In this document: positions 34,192-43,851 of the stretch, in pieces
Layout: every line of letters begins with the position of its first letter
How positions within the stretch are numbered: the first letter of the stretch is position 1
Source: Psychrobacter okhotskensis
GTDB taxonomy: Bacteria > Pseudomonadota > Gammaproteobacteria > Pseudomonadales > Moraxellaceae
DNA: 64,000 nucleotides
Reading direction: 5' to 3'
Assembly (NCBI RefSeq): GCF_013248965.1
Contig: NZ_JABRVQ010000002.1
Span: 1-64,000 of the forward strand
The notes under the pieces: generated by a model
Database searches by the model: none
Seen by the model: the letters and a program-made list of their open reading frames with translations, nothing else
Told to the model about the DNA's origin: nothing
Translations under genes and position numbers: made by a program

Positions 34192-34244
34192 ACCCGTCTA
34201 AACCCCTATGGTTTGACTCTTTTTAATCTCAAGGACATTATCTT

Positions 34245-34613
34245 ATGGCAACTCATGCACAGCATAATGCCAATCGTTTTGCCCAAAGCTCTGAGCATCT
34301 TGCCGATTATAATAAAGACGATTATCAGCATTCTATCCGTGATTTAGAGCCTTCTCTAGATAGCCTTATGAACAATGGGCATACTCCTGAACCTTTGCGT
34401 GTGAACGTAGAGCGAGTGGTGCGTCAGTATTTTGCGATGTTAGGCGATGAGATACCCACCGATTTGTATGAGCTTATCTTAAAACAAATCGAAGAGCCGC
34501 TATTGTCTGTCGTCCTTGAGCAAACGCGCGGCAATCAGACCAAATGCGCGCAAATCTTGGGTCTCAATCGTGGTACGTTACGCAAAAAACTTAAAACCTA
34601 TAACTTAATGTAA
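34245..34613 (+). CDS. fis: Fis nucleoid-associated DNA-binding protein
   Basis: A 122-residue Fis homologue. The C-terminal half is the conserved core: PLRVNVERVVRQYFAMLGDE and the helix-turn-helix EQTRGNQTKCAQILGLNRGTLRKKLKTYNL. The first 45 residues are a poorly conserved extension (E. coli Fis is 98). Fis binds AT-rich 15-bp sites and regulates growth-phase genes and topology. CAAGGAC upstream supports the start. It precedes purH as in many gammaproteobacteria. Confidence 0.93.
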   Translation: MATHAQHNANRFAQSSEHLADYNKDDYQHSIRDLEPSLDSLMNNGHTPEPLRVNVERVVRQYFAMLGDEIPTDLYELILKQIEEPLLSVVLEQTRGNQTKCAQILGLNRGTLRKKLKTYNLM

Positions 34614-34765
34614 CCTCGGCCAGATGAGCTTACCGATCGTCATTAACCCTCATTATGTATGGCAATTTATCGTTTATGACCTTATCCACTGTGATACTGT
34701 CGGCAGCGATTGTCATTATCACCTTGCCAGACGTTTACGTCAGGCTTTTTTTATGGAAATTTCTT

Positions 34766-36346
34766 ATGAGTACAGCCCCACTTGCCCTACTGTCGGTCTC
34801 CGATAAATCCAATATCCTCGAATTTGCTCAAGGCCTTATTAAAGCAGGCTTTGCTTTGTTATCTACTGGCGGTACTTATCGACTGCTGACAGAGAATAAT
34901 GTTGCGGTGACCGAAGTGTCAGACTATACCGGTTTTCCTGAAATGATGGACGGTCGTGTAAAGACGCTACACCCTAAAATTCATGGTGGCATCTTAGGAC
35001 GCCGTGGCACTGACGATACGGTTATGAGCGATCATCAAATTGAGCGTATTGATTTGGTCGTGGTAAATCTTTATCCATTTGCCGAGACGATTGCTCGTGC
35101 AGATGTCACCATGAACGATGCCATCGAAAACATCGATATCGGTGGTCCTACGATGGTACGTTCTGCAGCGAAAAATCACGCCCACGTTGGTATCGTAACC
35201 GATCCTGCTGATTATACGCGCGTACTTGAAGCCTTGGGTGATGGCACTAAACTGACCACGTCCCTACGCTACGACTTAGCGGTGAAAGCCTTTGAACATA
35301 CTGCACAATACGACGGTATGATTGCCAACTTCTTAGGTAGCCGAGTTAATGAGACTCAAGAGCCAGAGAATTTTTCACGCACCTTCAATGTGCAACTAGA
35401 AAAAGTACAAGACCTACGTTACGGTGAAAACCCACATCAAAACGCCGCTTTTTATACGGAAAATCATCCGCTAAAAAGTCAGCAAGCCTCTATTGCCACG
35501 GCGAAGCAATTACAAGGTAAGGCACTGTCTTATAACAACATCGCTGATACTGATGCAGCACTTGAGTGCGTAAAAGCGTTCAGCGCCCCTGCTTGCGTCA
35601 TCGTTAAACACGCCAATCCTTGCGGTGTCGCGGTCGATGCCGACCAAGTCGCTGCTTACAACACCGCTTTTAGCACCGATCCTGAATCTTCTTTTGGTGG
35701 TATTATTGCCTTCAACCGCCCACTGACCGTTGCAGCAGCAAAAGCAATTATCGACAATCAGTTTGTAGAAGTCATTATTGCACCTAGTATCGAAGATGGG
35801 GTGCTTGAAGCAACTGCTGCTAAGAAAAATGTGCGCGTCTTGGTATGCGGCGAGCTACCAACACCTGAACAGCGCGAAAGCCAGCTCGACTATAAGCGTG
35901 TTAACGGCGGGCTACTCGTACAAGAGCAGGATCTGGGTTTGATTACCGCTAATGACCTAAAAATCGTCACTGACGTGCAACCAACAGAAGCGCAGATTGC
36001 AGATTTACTGTTCAGCTGGAACGTCGCAAAATACGTCAAATCTAACGCCATCGTTTATGCCAAGGGTCAACGCACTATTGGTGTTGGCGCTGGTCAAATG
36101 AGCCGTGTCAACTCAGCACGTATCGCCGCTATCAAAGCTGAACATGCAGGCTTAGCCACAGAAGGTGCTGTTATGGCCTCAGATGCCTTCTTCCCGTTCC
36201 GTGATGGCATTGATAACGCTGCTGAAGTAGGTATCTCGGCGATTATCCAACCGGGTGGTTCTATGCGTGATGACGAAACGATTGCTGCGGCTAATGAGCA
36301 TGGTATCGCCATGGTATTCACTGGTATGCGTCATTTCCGTCATTAA
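34766..36346 (+). CDS. purH: Bifunctional AICAR transformylase / IMP cyclohydrolase
   Basis: Catalyses the last two steps of IMP synthesis. The 526-residue product from ATG 34766 ([21 protein letters not shown]) aligns with the family; an upstream ATG at 34655 would add 37 hydrophobic residues that look non-native. N-terminal IMP cyclohydrolase: [28 protein letters not shown]-terminal transformylase: [38 protein letters not shown] (catalytic Lys-His), and the end [12 protein letters not shown] ... [12 protein letters not shown]. coli PurH is 529 residues. A strong terminator follows. Confidence 0.97.
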   Translation: MSTAPLALLSVSDKSNILEFAQGLIKAGFALLSTGGTYRLLTENNVAVTEVSDYTGFPEMMDGRVKTLHPKIHGGILGRRGTDDTVMSDHQIERIDLVVVNLYPFAETIARADVTMNDAIENIDIGGPTMVRSAAKNHAHVGIVTDPADYTRVLEALGDGTKLTTSLRYDLAVKAFEHTAQYDGMIANFLGSRVNETQEPENFSRTFNVQLEKVQDLRYGENPHQNAAFYTENHPLKSQQASIATAKQLQGKALSYNNIADTDAALECVKAFSAPACVIVKHANPCGVAVDADQVAAYNTAFSTDPESSFGGIIAFNRPLTVAAAKAIIDNQFVEVIIAPSIEDGVLEATAAKKNVRVLVCGELPTPEQRESQLDYKRVNGGLLVQEQDLGLITANDLKIVTDVQPTEAQIADLLFSWNVAKYVKSNAIVYAKGQRTIGVGAGQMSRVNSARIAAIKAEHAGLATEGAVMASDAFFPFRDGIDNAAEVGISAIIQPGGSMRDDETIAAANEHGIAMVFTGMRHFRH

Positions 36347-36408
36347 TCTGCTGTCAAGATAATGCTGTTCAGACAAATTTTTTAAGAATAAATCAAAATC
36401 GTATTGCA

Positions 36409-36441
36409 TAAAAAAAGCCACTATCAATAGTGGCTTTTTTT
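36409..36441. terminator. Bidirectional terminator between purH and ppiD
   Basis: AAAAAAGCCACTAT / ATAGTGGCTTTTTT with a 4-base loop. Confidence 0.92.
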
Positions 36442-36500
36442 ATTTAAGATTTGATAAAGCTTATTTAGACAAAGGGTTTAACAAATGCCTTATAAGTGGC

Positions 36501-38375
36501 TTAACGTCCTTGCGCATTGGCCATATTAGTCTCATTAATTTCAACCTTATACACTAAACGTAGATACTCTAGATAGTCTTGTAGCTGATCTTGACCCAAA
36601 TTATCACGGATAATAGATGCCGTTTGCGCACGTTGCATATCAGACAGTGGTGATTGTTGTTCGGTCTTGATACGATCACCAACCAATAACGTCGCACCCA
36701 TCTCTGTTTTACTCGCAATGGCAACGACGCCATTATTGGCCGCTTGCTGACTAAATGCCAAGCCGCGCTCTTTTTCTGTCAATCGTGTGGTTTGACGATT
36801 GACTTCGCCTAAGGCTTGAAATCTGACCGGTTGCTTACCGATATCGGCCGTTGTTTTAATACCAGCCGCCAGTTTTTTAGCGTCTTTTAACGCCAATGCT
36901 GTAGCTTTTTGCTGACGTAATATCTGTGTGATTCTTGGCGTAGCCGCTGCCAGAGTAAGCGTTTTGGTAGGACGATAATTGCTTGGCTGTACCCATACCG
37001 TGCCATTACCAACTTCAATACCTGCCGTCACCGCTTGGTCTTGAATCGTAAACTCATCAAAAGCTTGCTTAATCACTGCTGGTTGCGACAATGCTGACTG
37101 GTTACCTTTTTTGCGATAATCTTTGATACGCTTTAGCGTCACGCCCTCTTGCTGAGCAATATCTTCGATACTAAAACCATCTGCTGCCAAATCATTAATC
37201 GCCGTGACTTTATCGGCATACATTTCCTGACGCTTATACTCTTTGGCCTTAATCGTTAGCTCTTCACGCATACTCTCGAGGCTAGGTACTTTACTACCAT
37301 TGTCTTCGGTTACAGTAAATATCTGATAACCAAAGCTGGTCTTAACTGGTGCACTCACATCGCCAACGCTCAAGCCTTCCAAGGCTTTTTTAACTGCTGC
37401 TGCGTCATTGCCAAATACAGAAGGATTGAAGCGACCGATGTCACCACCCGTCTCTCCTGATGGATCGTCAGATTCCGTCTTAGCAAGCTTGCTAAAAGCC
37501 TCACCTTTATCCAAACGAGCTTTTACTTTATCTGCTCGAGCCTTGGCATCCTTACCCGTTATCAATATTTGACTGATTTTGCGCTCATCGACTACAGCCA
37601 GTCCTTGCTTATAGGCAGCGTACTGCTGCTCTAAATCTTCTGTCGTGACATCAGTAACTTGAACCGTCTGCGGACTCAATTGCAGGTAAGCCAAGTCGAC
37701 CATTGCCGCACTTTTTAGCGTGTCTTTATTGGCATCATAGTAGGCTTGTATATCGTTTTTGCTCAGCTTCACTTGTTCTTGGTAATCCTGCCAATTAAAG
37801 CGATGCAACCAAATATTACGCGACTCTAGCTGTAGATCTATTAGCTGACTAACCGCTTGCATCGGATACACTGCCGTACCAACGATACTGGCATTCAGCT
37901 GATCGAGGCTTAACTGGTTACGAAACTCAGCAAACAGCTGATCTTTGGTCATACCGCGCTGACGCAAAAAGTTTGAAAACTGATCGTTTGAAAAATTGCC
38001 ATCCGCATCTTTAAAGATCTCTTCTTGACGCAGTAGACGATTGATGGTGTCGTCAGAGACCGTCATACCCAGCTTACCCGCTTGCTGCTCTAGCAAAGTT
38101 CGATCAATCAGACCTTTTAGTACTTGCTCATGCAGCACATCTTCATTCAATAAACTGGCATCATCAATTTGCTCTAAGGTCTCAGTACGGCGATTATTAA
38201 CAGCAGTCTGATATTCTGATAATCCAACACTTGCCTCACCTACTTGCGCAATTTGATTGGGATCGACACCGCCACCAAAGTAGCTTTCGACACCCAATAG
38301 AGCGAGCGGCGATAGGCATAAAATCAATAAAATGCGACCTGGCCAGCTTTTTAAGAAATCGCGCAATTTATCCAT
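36501..38375 (-). CDS. ppiD: Peptidyl-prolyl isomerase D, periplasmic chaperone
   Basis: Inner-membrane-anchored SurA-like chaperone of 624 residues (E. coli 623). One N-terminal membrane helix follows MDKLRDFLKSWPGR; then a SurA_N-like domain (VLHEQVLKGLIDRTLLEQQAGKLGMTVSD), a parvulin domain (QILITGKDAKARADKVKARL ... ESDDPSGETGGDIGRFNPSVFG ... KTSFGYQIFTV) and a C-terminal helical region. It assists outer-membrane protein folding near the Sec translocon. It lies downstream of hupB on the same strand, as in E. coli, but a terminator sits between them, so separate transcription is likely. Confidence 0.93.
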   Translation of the reverse strand: MDKLRDFLKSWPGRILLILCLSPLALLGVESYFGGGVDPNQIAQVGEASVGLSEYQTAVNNRRTETLEQIDDASLLNEDVLHEQVLKGLIDRTLLEQQAGKLGMTVSDDTINRLLRQEEIFKDADGNFSNDQFSNFLRQRGMTKDQLFAEFRNQLSLDQLNASIVGTAVYPMQAVSQLIDLQLESRNIWLHRFNWQDYQEQVKLSKNDIQAYYDANKDTLKSAAMVDLAYLQLSPQTVQVTDVTTEDLEQQYAAYKQGLAVVDERKISQILITGKDAKARADKVKARLDKGEAFSKLAKTESDDPSGETGGDIGRFNPSVFGNDAAAVKKALEGLSVGDVSAPVKTSFGYQIFTVTEDNGSKVPSLESMREELTIKAKEYKRQEMYADKVTAINDLAADGFSIEDIAQQEGVTLKRIKDYRKKGNQSALSQPAVIKQAFDEFTIQDQAVTAGIEVGNGTVWVQPSNYRPTKTLTLAAATPRITQILRQQKATALALKDAKKLAAGIKTTADIGKQPVRFQALGEVNRQTTRLTEKERGLAFSQQAANNGVVAIASKTEMGATLLVGDRIKTEQQSPLSDMQRAQTASIIRDNLGQDQLQDYLEYLRLVYKVEINETNMANAQGR

Positions 38376-38576
38376 AGTTATCTCTGCTTTATTAACCTAT
38401 ATTGATGAAAGACCATTTAATGCTATCTAAGCAGGCAATGGCAAGGGTAAAAACCTGGGCAAGTTATAAGGGCAAAATAAGGCTTGTCTAAACAACCCCA
38501 CTATCGCGCGCCTATGATACGTGATTTTTACGCTAGACTCAAAATATTCACGTTATATGATACAAACGATGGCTGT

Positions 38577-38609
38577 AAAAAAAGCACCTAATATTTAGGT
38601 GCTTTTTTT
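38577..38609 (-). terminator. Intrinsic terminator of hupB
   Basis: AAAAAAGCACCTAA / TTAGGTGCTTTTTTT palindrome. The 38376-38749 gap between hupB and ppiD otherwise shows no gene. Confidence 0.9.
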
Positions 38610-38749
38610 GCGGTTTCACTTATTACTTAGGCTGTAGCCAATCAATAAGCGATTCTCTATCATTTTACTATCAACAAACGCTATTTTTATTCGTATGACA
38701 CGTCATTATGTAGGGTTTGTCTGTAATAGAGTGACTTAACTATATCGGC

Positions 38750-39022
38750 TTAGTTCAAGCGCTCTTTTAAGTTTTTACCAGCTTTGAAGCTTGGTACTTT
38801 GCTTGCTGGAATGCTAAGCTCTTCACCAGTCTTAGGGTTACGGCCAGTACGAGCCTTACGGTCTTTTACGCTAAAAGTACCAAAACCAACTAGTGAAATG
38901 CTTTCGCCAGCTTCTAGAGCTTCGCCAACGCTTTCCATAACAGCATTCAATGCATCGCCAGCTTGAGTTTTATTTAGACCACTTTTATCGGCGATGCTAT
39001 CAATTAATTCTGACTTATTCAT
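38750..39022 (-). CDS. hupB: DNA-binding protein HU
   Basis: Histone-like nucleoid protein of 90 residues, the exact HU length: MNKSELIDSIADKSGLNKTQ, then VGFGTFSVKDRKARTGRNPKTG and IPASKVPSFKAGKNLKE, which contain the DNA-clamping arm with Arg and Pro. AAGGAAATTTT precedes the ATG. The neighbour ppiD suggests HU-beta (hupB). A second HU-family gene, ihfB, is also in the window. Confidence 0.95.
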   Translation of the reverse strand: MNKSELIDSIADKSGLNKTQAGDALNAVMESVGEALEAGESISLVGFGTFSVKDRKARTGRNPKTGEELSIPASKVPSFKAGKNLKERLN

Positions 39023-39594
39023 AAAATTTCCTTCAAGTTTAAGGGGGATAATAAACGCTCACGCCAGGTATTGTATCGCTCTCATAGCACTTAAGCAATA
39101 AAAACCACCTGACTCACGCATAAACAGGTTTCGCTTTGTTAACGTCTTTATATCAAGGCAGCATAAGGAGCGCAAGCAATTTTACATATTTTTGTGCACT
39201 GTACTACGTATTTGACACCCAATGTTACGCAAAAGATATGCAACTGAACATCTGACTGTTTTTTAACTCATACATTAAATAATACCTTTATGAGTTATTA
39301 CCTTTACGAGTTATTCAGCTTTTGATGACAGCACTACAGATATTACTACGCGCAAATCCTAACAGTTTCGTTAACGATATATTGTTAGCAATATAGCTCT
39401 AGGGATTAGTGACATAACGCTAAGCATTAGTGAGATGATTTTAAGACAATTATTTGCTAAGTGACAGAAACCAACGTTACTTTTTATTATAAAGACGTTA
39501 CTATAAGCAAAATCTTGCTATATGTTTTGAGTCGGCTTTGACTCTTGTTTGTCTTTTTGCCTCTAACTTGCCAAATAAAAAACGGATTATTTAC
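39023..39594. other. Long intergenic region between divergent hupB and the SCP2-like gene
   Basis: About 570 bases. It contains the hupB promoter (39070-39098). The rest is AT-rich with short direct repeats (TTAGTGA near 39404 and 39427, ACGAGTTATT and ATGAGTTATT near 39290-39315). I see no gene. Confidence 0.4.
39070..39098 (-). promoter_or_regulatory. Sigma-70 promoter of hupB
   Basis: On the minus strand TTGCTT (39098-39093), a 17-base spacer and TACAAT (39075-39070). Confidence 0.6.
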
Positions 39595-40239
39595 ATGAAG
39601 CGTACTACGTTGTCCACCTCTCTTCTTAATATTATTCTCGTGTTCGTCGAGTCGGCTCTGACCCTACTGTTACGTTTAGATCCCGAGCTACGTAAAGCCG
39701 CTTATCCACTTGCCAAGCAAGGCACTGTCGTTGCGCTGCGTTTGTATTTGCCTCATGTCGAGATTTTTGCCACTTTTAGCACCAAGGGCGTGTTATTAGA
39801 TGCGCAGTTACCCATTGATCGTAGTGAGCCTGACGTGGTCATCAACGCTTATAGTATCCAAGTCATCAATGCCATCACGACCCACGATAGCGAAACGACT
39901 GAAAAACTACAGATGCGCGGTGAGTCCGTACAAGTACAATTGGTTAAGCAATTTATTATGCAGCTTGGTCTTGGTAGCTTGATTCAGGGTTTGATCAAAA
40001 AAATCAAAGGCGGCAAAGGCAAATCTAAGCCGACTGACGCGGAAATGGCCGAAAAGAAAGATGGCTATAAGCTCCGTATCAAAGAGCAGCAGACGCAAAT
40101 CAGTACATTAACGACTAAGAATCGTGAGCTTGAAACCACCGTAAAGGAATTGCAGAGTAAACAGAAGACATTGATAATTGTGACTATTATGGCGCTTGTC
40201 ATTATGATTGGCTCAGTCATAGCACTATTGATGAACTAG
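39595..40239 (+). CDS. SCP2/UbiJ-like protein with C-terminal coiled coil and membrane helix
   Basis: A 214-residue protein. Residues 1-110 (LLLRLDPELRKAAYPLAKQGTVVALRLYLPHVEIFATFSTKGVLL ... PDVVINAYS) recall the SCP2-like fold of UbiJ, a ubiquinone-biosynthesis accessory factor, but the similarity is weak. A Lys-rich stretch (IKKIKGGKGKSKP), a coiled coil (about 150-190) and a terminal membrane helix (LIIVTIMALVIMIGSVIALLM) follow. The chosen ATG has CGGA at some distance; an upstream start at 39538 adds 19 unlikely residues. It is a single gene with its own terminator. I would call it a hypothetical tail-anchored membrane protein. Confidence 0.55.
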   Translation: MKRTTLSTSLLNIILVFVESALTLLLRLDPELRKAAYPLAKQGTVVALRLYLPHVEIFATFSTKGVLLDAQLPIDRSEPDVVINAYSIQVINAITTHDSETTEKLQMRGESVQVQLVKQFIMQLGLGSLIQGLIKKIKGGKGKSKPTDAEMAEKKDGYKLRIKEQQTQISTLTTKNRELETTVKELQSKQKTLIIVTIMALVIMIGSVIALLMN

Positions 40240-40310
40240 TTTTCGTTAATGATGGTGATATTTATTGATAAATAATAATGCACCTGTTAGGTGATTGCTT
40301 TAATGACCAT

Positions 40311-40352
40311 TAAGCGTTTGATAGCTGCAATAAGCTACCAAACGCTTTTTTT
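40311..40352 (+). terminator. Intrinsic terminator of the SCP2-like gene
   Basis: AAGCGTTTG-A-TAGCT / AGCTA-C-CAAACGCTT arms with a 6-base loop and a T7 tract. Confidence 0.85.
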
Positions 40353-40511
40353 ATCGCTTTAATTTGCTAACCGTGAACTTGAAACAAATATAAAAGCTTA
40401 AATCGGTACAAAACTTTTATTATACAAGCCAGCTTTTACCCTACCTTAGCCACCATTGTTTTTATCAATCGTAGTAATCAATTGGATTAACCATTCATTG
40501 ACATTTCAATC

Positions 40512-40541
40512 TTGACTAAATTACTCAGGATTAAGTATAAT
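40512..40541 (+). promoter_or_regulatory. iscR promoter with IscR type 1-like operator
   Basis: TTGACT (40512) and TATAAT (40536) with an 18-base spacer. The segment CTTGACTAAATTACTCAGG spanning the -35 matches the [Fe-S]-IscR type 1 half-site pattern, implying autorepression when Fe-S is plentiful. The leader to iscR is about 200 bases and contains no visible gene. Confidence 0.65.
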
Positions 40542-40743
40542 AGCTCTATTACAGCACATAACGGTTTAACCATCTGCTGTTTTGATAGCGAGGACGAGTA
40601 ACTTTGTATAGTTAAATTAGTACGATCAATAATGTATTGCACATCTTATGTTGTACGATTCATATTGATGAAAATATTATATTTTTAACATACTAAGCTC
40701 GTTGTTGAATTTGGCTTATAACTGATCAGTTTGGAGAGATTTT

Positions 40744-41253
40744 ATGCGTTTAACCACTCGAGGCAGATATGCCGTTACCGCTTTATTGGATTTGGCATTA
40801 CAAACTAGCCAACAAGACAGCGCAGTATCCTTGTCCGATATCGCTAAGCGTCAATCTATCTCTATCTCTTACCTTGAGCAGTTATTTTCCAAACTTCGTA
40901 AACGTGGCTTGGTTACTAGTATTCGTGGCGCTGCAGGTGGTTATCATTTAGCCAAACCATTAGATGAGATAGATGTAATGACTATTATATCTGCCGTCGA
41001 TGAATCAGTTAATGCGATGCAATGTGAAGGACGTGGAGACTGTCAAGGTGGTACAATGTGCTTAACCCATGATTTATGGTGCGCGTTGTCTAATCATATT
41101 GAACAGTACTTGAAAAATATAACATTAGCGCAATTATTAGATATGGAAAACGTGCAGTCAGTCTCAGAACGTCAGCACAAATCTACCAAAGATATTTCTA
41201 TAAAAGACATCAATACTATTACCCTATCGACCAGCGAGGCAAACCCAGCATGA
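40744..41253 (+). CDS. iscR: Fe-S cluster regulator IscR
   Basis: Rrf2-family repressor, 169 residues: N-terminal winged helix ([18 protein letters not shown] ... [10 protein letters not shown]) and a [2Fe-2S] site with Cys94, Cys100, Cys106 and His109 (QCEGRGDC and CLTH), the same spacing as E. coli. The holo form represses the isc cluster. GGAGAG precedes the ATG. The stop overlaps the iscS start (ATGA), so translation is coupled. The C-terminus is slightly extended and Ser/Thr-rich. Confidence 0.95.
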   Translation: MRLTTRGRYAVTALLDLALQTSQQDSAVSLSDIAKRQSISISYLEQLFSKLRKRGLVTSIRGAAGGYHLAKPLDEIDVMTIISAVDESVNAMQCEGRGDCQGGTMCLTHDLWCALSNHIEQYLKNITLAQLLDMENVQSVSERQHKSTKDISIKDINTITLSTSEANPA

Positions 41254-42476
41254 GCCAACATAACAACCTTATATACTTAGATTATGCCGCCACCACCCCA
41301 GTTGCTAAGTCAGTTGCAGCTAAGATGAGCGAATATCTGACGGTAGATGGCATCTTTGGTAATCCCGCCTCGCGCTCGCATGGCTACGGCTGGCAGGCAG
41401 AAGAAGCGGTCGAAGTGGCGCGTCAACAAGTGGCAGAAGTCATCAACGCCGATCCACGCGAAATCGTCTTTACCTCTGGTGCGACTGAGTCTGACAACTT
41501 AGCGATCAAAGGGGCGGCACATTTCTATCAGTCTCGCGGTAAGCACATCATCACCAGTAAAATCGAACATAAAGCTGTATTAGATACTTGCCGCGAGCTT
41601 GAGCAAGAAGGCTTTGAAATTACATATCTTGAGCCACAGCCAAGCACCGGTCTTATCTTACCTGAGCAAGTGAAAGAAGCGCTACGTGACGATACGATTT
41701 TAGTATCACTTATGATGGTAAATAACGAGCTTGGAACGATTACTGATGTCGCTGCTATTGGCGAAATTACTCGCGAAGCTGGTGTGGTCTTCCATGTGGA
41801 TGGTGCCCAGTCAGTCGGTAAAATACTCATTAATCTTGAAGAGATGAAAATCGATTTGATGAGCTTTTCAGGCCACAAAGCTTATGGTCCTAAAGGCATC
41901 GGTGCGCTATTTGTCAGTCGTAAGCCACGTATTCGTCTAAAAGCAGAACAACATGGCGGTGGTCATGAGCGCGGTATGCGTTCAGGAACGTTGCCAACGC
42001 ATCAAATCGTTGGTCTTGGCGCGGCATTTGCCCTTGCCAATGAGCGTTACGAAGAAGACCATGCCCATGCTGCAAAACTGCGCCAAAAACTGTGGGATGG
42101 TCTACAAGATATCGAAGAGATCTACCTAAACGGTGATTTAGAGCACAGCGTTCCTAACATTGTAAACATCAGCTTTAACTTCGTTGAAGGTGAGTCGTTG
42201 ATGATGTCGCTAAAAGACTTAGCCGTATCGTCAGGATCAGCCTGTACATCAGCGACCCTTGAGCCATCATATGTACTGCGCGCTATTGGTCGTCCAGACG
42301 AATTGGCACACAGCTCAATTCGCTTTAGTTTCGGTCGTTATACTACTGAAGAAAACATCGATACGATTATCAAGCAGATGCACGAAGCGGTTGATAAATT
42401 ACGTGCCCTATCACCACTTTGGGATATGTATCAAGAAGGTGTTGATTTAGATTCAGTCGAGTGGGCTGAACACTAA
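41250..42476 (+). CDS. iscS: Cysteine desulfurase
   Basis: PLP enzyme that removes sulfur from cysteine and hands it to IscU and tRNA modification enzymes. 408 residues (E. coli 404). [11 protein letters not shown] at the N-terminus, the PLP lysine Lys210 in [10 protein letters not shown], and the sulfur-carrying Cys332 in SSGSACTSA on the mobile loop. The C-terminus ends in [21 protein letters not shown], the IscU-binding tail. It overlaps iscR by 4 bases. A 194-base gap separates it from iscU, larger than usual. Confidence 0.97.
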   Translation: MSQHNNLIYLDYAATTPVAKSVAAKMSEYLTVDGIFGNPASRSHGYGWQAEEAVEVARQQVAEVINADPREIVFTSGATESDNLAIKGAAHFYQSRGKHIITSKIEHKAVLDTCRELEQEGFEITYLEPQPSTGLILPEQVKEALRDDTILVSLMMVNNELGTITDVAAIGEITREAGVVFHVDGAQSVGKILINLEEMKIDLMSFSGHKAYGPKGIGALFVSRKPRIRLKAEQHGGGHERGMRSGTLPTHQIVGLGAAFALANERYEEDHAHAAKLRQKLWDGLQDIEEIYLNGDLEHSVPNIVNISFNFVEGESLMMSLKDLAVSSGSACTSATLEPSYVLRAIGRPDELAHSSIRFSFGRYTTEENIDTIIKQMHEAVDKLRALSPLWDMYQEGVDLDSVEWAEH

Positions 42477-42670
42477 AACCTGAAACAATGAAGTACTTAT
42501 TAGATACAGCTATTAAATGATGAATCAGACAATTATAAATATAGTTTTTATGAATTTTATTTTATAAATACCGTTTTTATTACCTAAATGTTTGACCCCA
42601 ATTATCGATGAGTGGGTAGTGTTTCAACTTTCAGAAGCCACTGCTCATCATCTAACTAGGAGAAAACCCC

Positions 42671-43087
42671 ATGGCCTATAGTGACCAAGTTATTGATCAT
42701 TACGAAAACCCACGCAACGTCGGCAATCTTGATAAAAATGCCAAAAACGTTGGTACTGGTATGGTTGGTGCCCCAGCTTGTGGCGATGTGATGCGTCTAC
42801 AAATCCAAGTCGATGATAACGGTATCATCGAAGATGCACGCTTCAAAACTTACGGCTGCGGTTCAGCAATTGCCTCAAGCTCGCTCGTTACCGAGTGGCT
42901 AAAAGGCAAAAGCTTGGATCAAGCTGGTGAGATTAAGAACAGTCACATTGCTGAAGAATTAGCATTACCACCCGTAAAAGTGCATTGCTCTGTTCTTGCA
43001 GAAGACGCCATTAAAGCCGCTATTAGCGACTATAAAGGTAAGCATGGCGCAGCAGCTGCTGTTATGGCAGAAGAAGCGACTAGCTAA
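42671..43087 (+). CDS. iscU: Fe-S assembly scaffold
   Basis: Scaffold on which [2Fe-2S] and [4Fe-4S] clusters are built. 138 residues with the three ligand cysteines at positions 37, 63 and 106 (APACGD, YGCGSAIASS, VHCSVLAEDA), as in E. coli, and the HscA recognition motif LPPVK. The C-terminal extension (GKHGAAAAVMAEEATS) is about 10 residues longer than in E. coli (128). AGGAG precedes the ATG. An apparent terminator follows in the gap to iscA. Confidence 0.97.
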   Translation: MAYSDQVIDHYENPRNVGNLDKNAKNVGTGMVGAPACGDVMRLQIQVDDNGIIEDARFKTYGCGSAIASSSLVTEWLKGKSLDQAGEIKNSHIAEELALPPVKVHCSVLAEDAIKAAISDYKGKHGAAAAVMAEEATS

Positions 43088-43171
43088 GCCTATTAGCGTA
43101 AGCATTGTATTTTGAGTATTATAATAGCAATACTTTAGTAGTTGTGTTTAGCATCGCTACTAACGCTATAG

Positions 43172-43211
43172 AGGTGACAATGACGCTTATGTAATTGTCA
43201 CCTTTTATTTT
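43172..43211 (+). terminator. Intrinsic terminator inside the isc cluster, between iscU and iscA
   Basis: Perfect AGGTGACAAT / ATTGTCACCT stem with a 12-base loop followed by TTTTATTTT. It lies 85 bases after the iscU stop and would limit read-through into iscA. Confidence 0.7.
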
Positions 43212-43353
43212 CTAGCAGTTATTAATTATTAATTTAGTTATTAACTCATCGTTATCCAGATGTTATTTTGGCAAGCCCGTTGTTTTGGTTGTCAGATCAT
43301 CTACAGTTTTCTTAAATTATTATCTCTATTATTGATAGTCAATGGGAGTTGGC

Positions 43354-43674
43354 ATGATTGAAATGACAGAACGCGCCGCTCAGCATGTTCGAGACTTTTT
43401 GGACAATCGCGGTAAAGGCGAAGGTATTCGAGTGGGTATCCGCACAGCGGGTTGCTCAGGTTTAGCTTACGTTTTAGAGTTCGTAGATACCCCTGACGAA
43501 AATGACACGCGCTATGAAAGCCGTGACGTCAGTATTTTTATTGATCCTAAGAGCTTGGTATATTTAGATGGCTTGTTGATGGACTACGAAAAAGAAGGAT
43601 TAAACGAAGGCTTTAAGTTCACCAACCCCAATCAGAAAGGCGAATGTGGTTGCGGCGAATCCTTTACGGTTTAA
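43354..43674 (+). CDS. iscA: A-type Fe-S carrier
   Basis: Fe-S carrier of 106 residues (E. coli 107) with ligand Cys34 ([13 protein letters not shown]) and the C-terminal pair Cys98 and Cys100 (ECGCGESF). GGGAG at 43344-43348 is spaced for the ATG at 43354; an ATG at 43342 is in frame but overlaps the site. It is separated from iscU by 266 bases with a hairpin terminator, so it may have its own promoter, which I could not identify confidently. Confidence 0.95.
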   Translation: MIEMTERAAQHVRDFLDNRGKGEGIRVGIRTAGCSGLAYVLEFVDTPDENDTRYESRDVSIFIDPKSLVYLDGLLMDYEKEGLNEGFKFTNPNQKGECGCGESFTV

Positions 43675-43851
43675 TGATAAAATAATTTGATTTTTCTGAG
43701 TTTAGGGTTTTTGACCTAACATTCGGGCGATGGTAAATAAGTGCTGCAATAGCCAATCTTAAATCAGTAAGCAGTGCAGCCAACCAAATAGTAAAGTAGC
43801 CACTGGCTAGATAAAACCTTAAAAATAAATAAAAAAAGCAAGGCGTATGAT

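Noticed and set aside
34624..34806. Short frame upstream of purH
   Set aside because: Overlaps the purH start in another frame and has no recognisable product or ribosome site.
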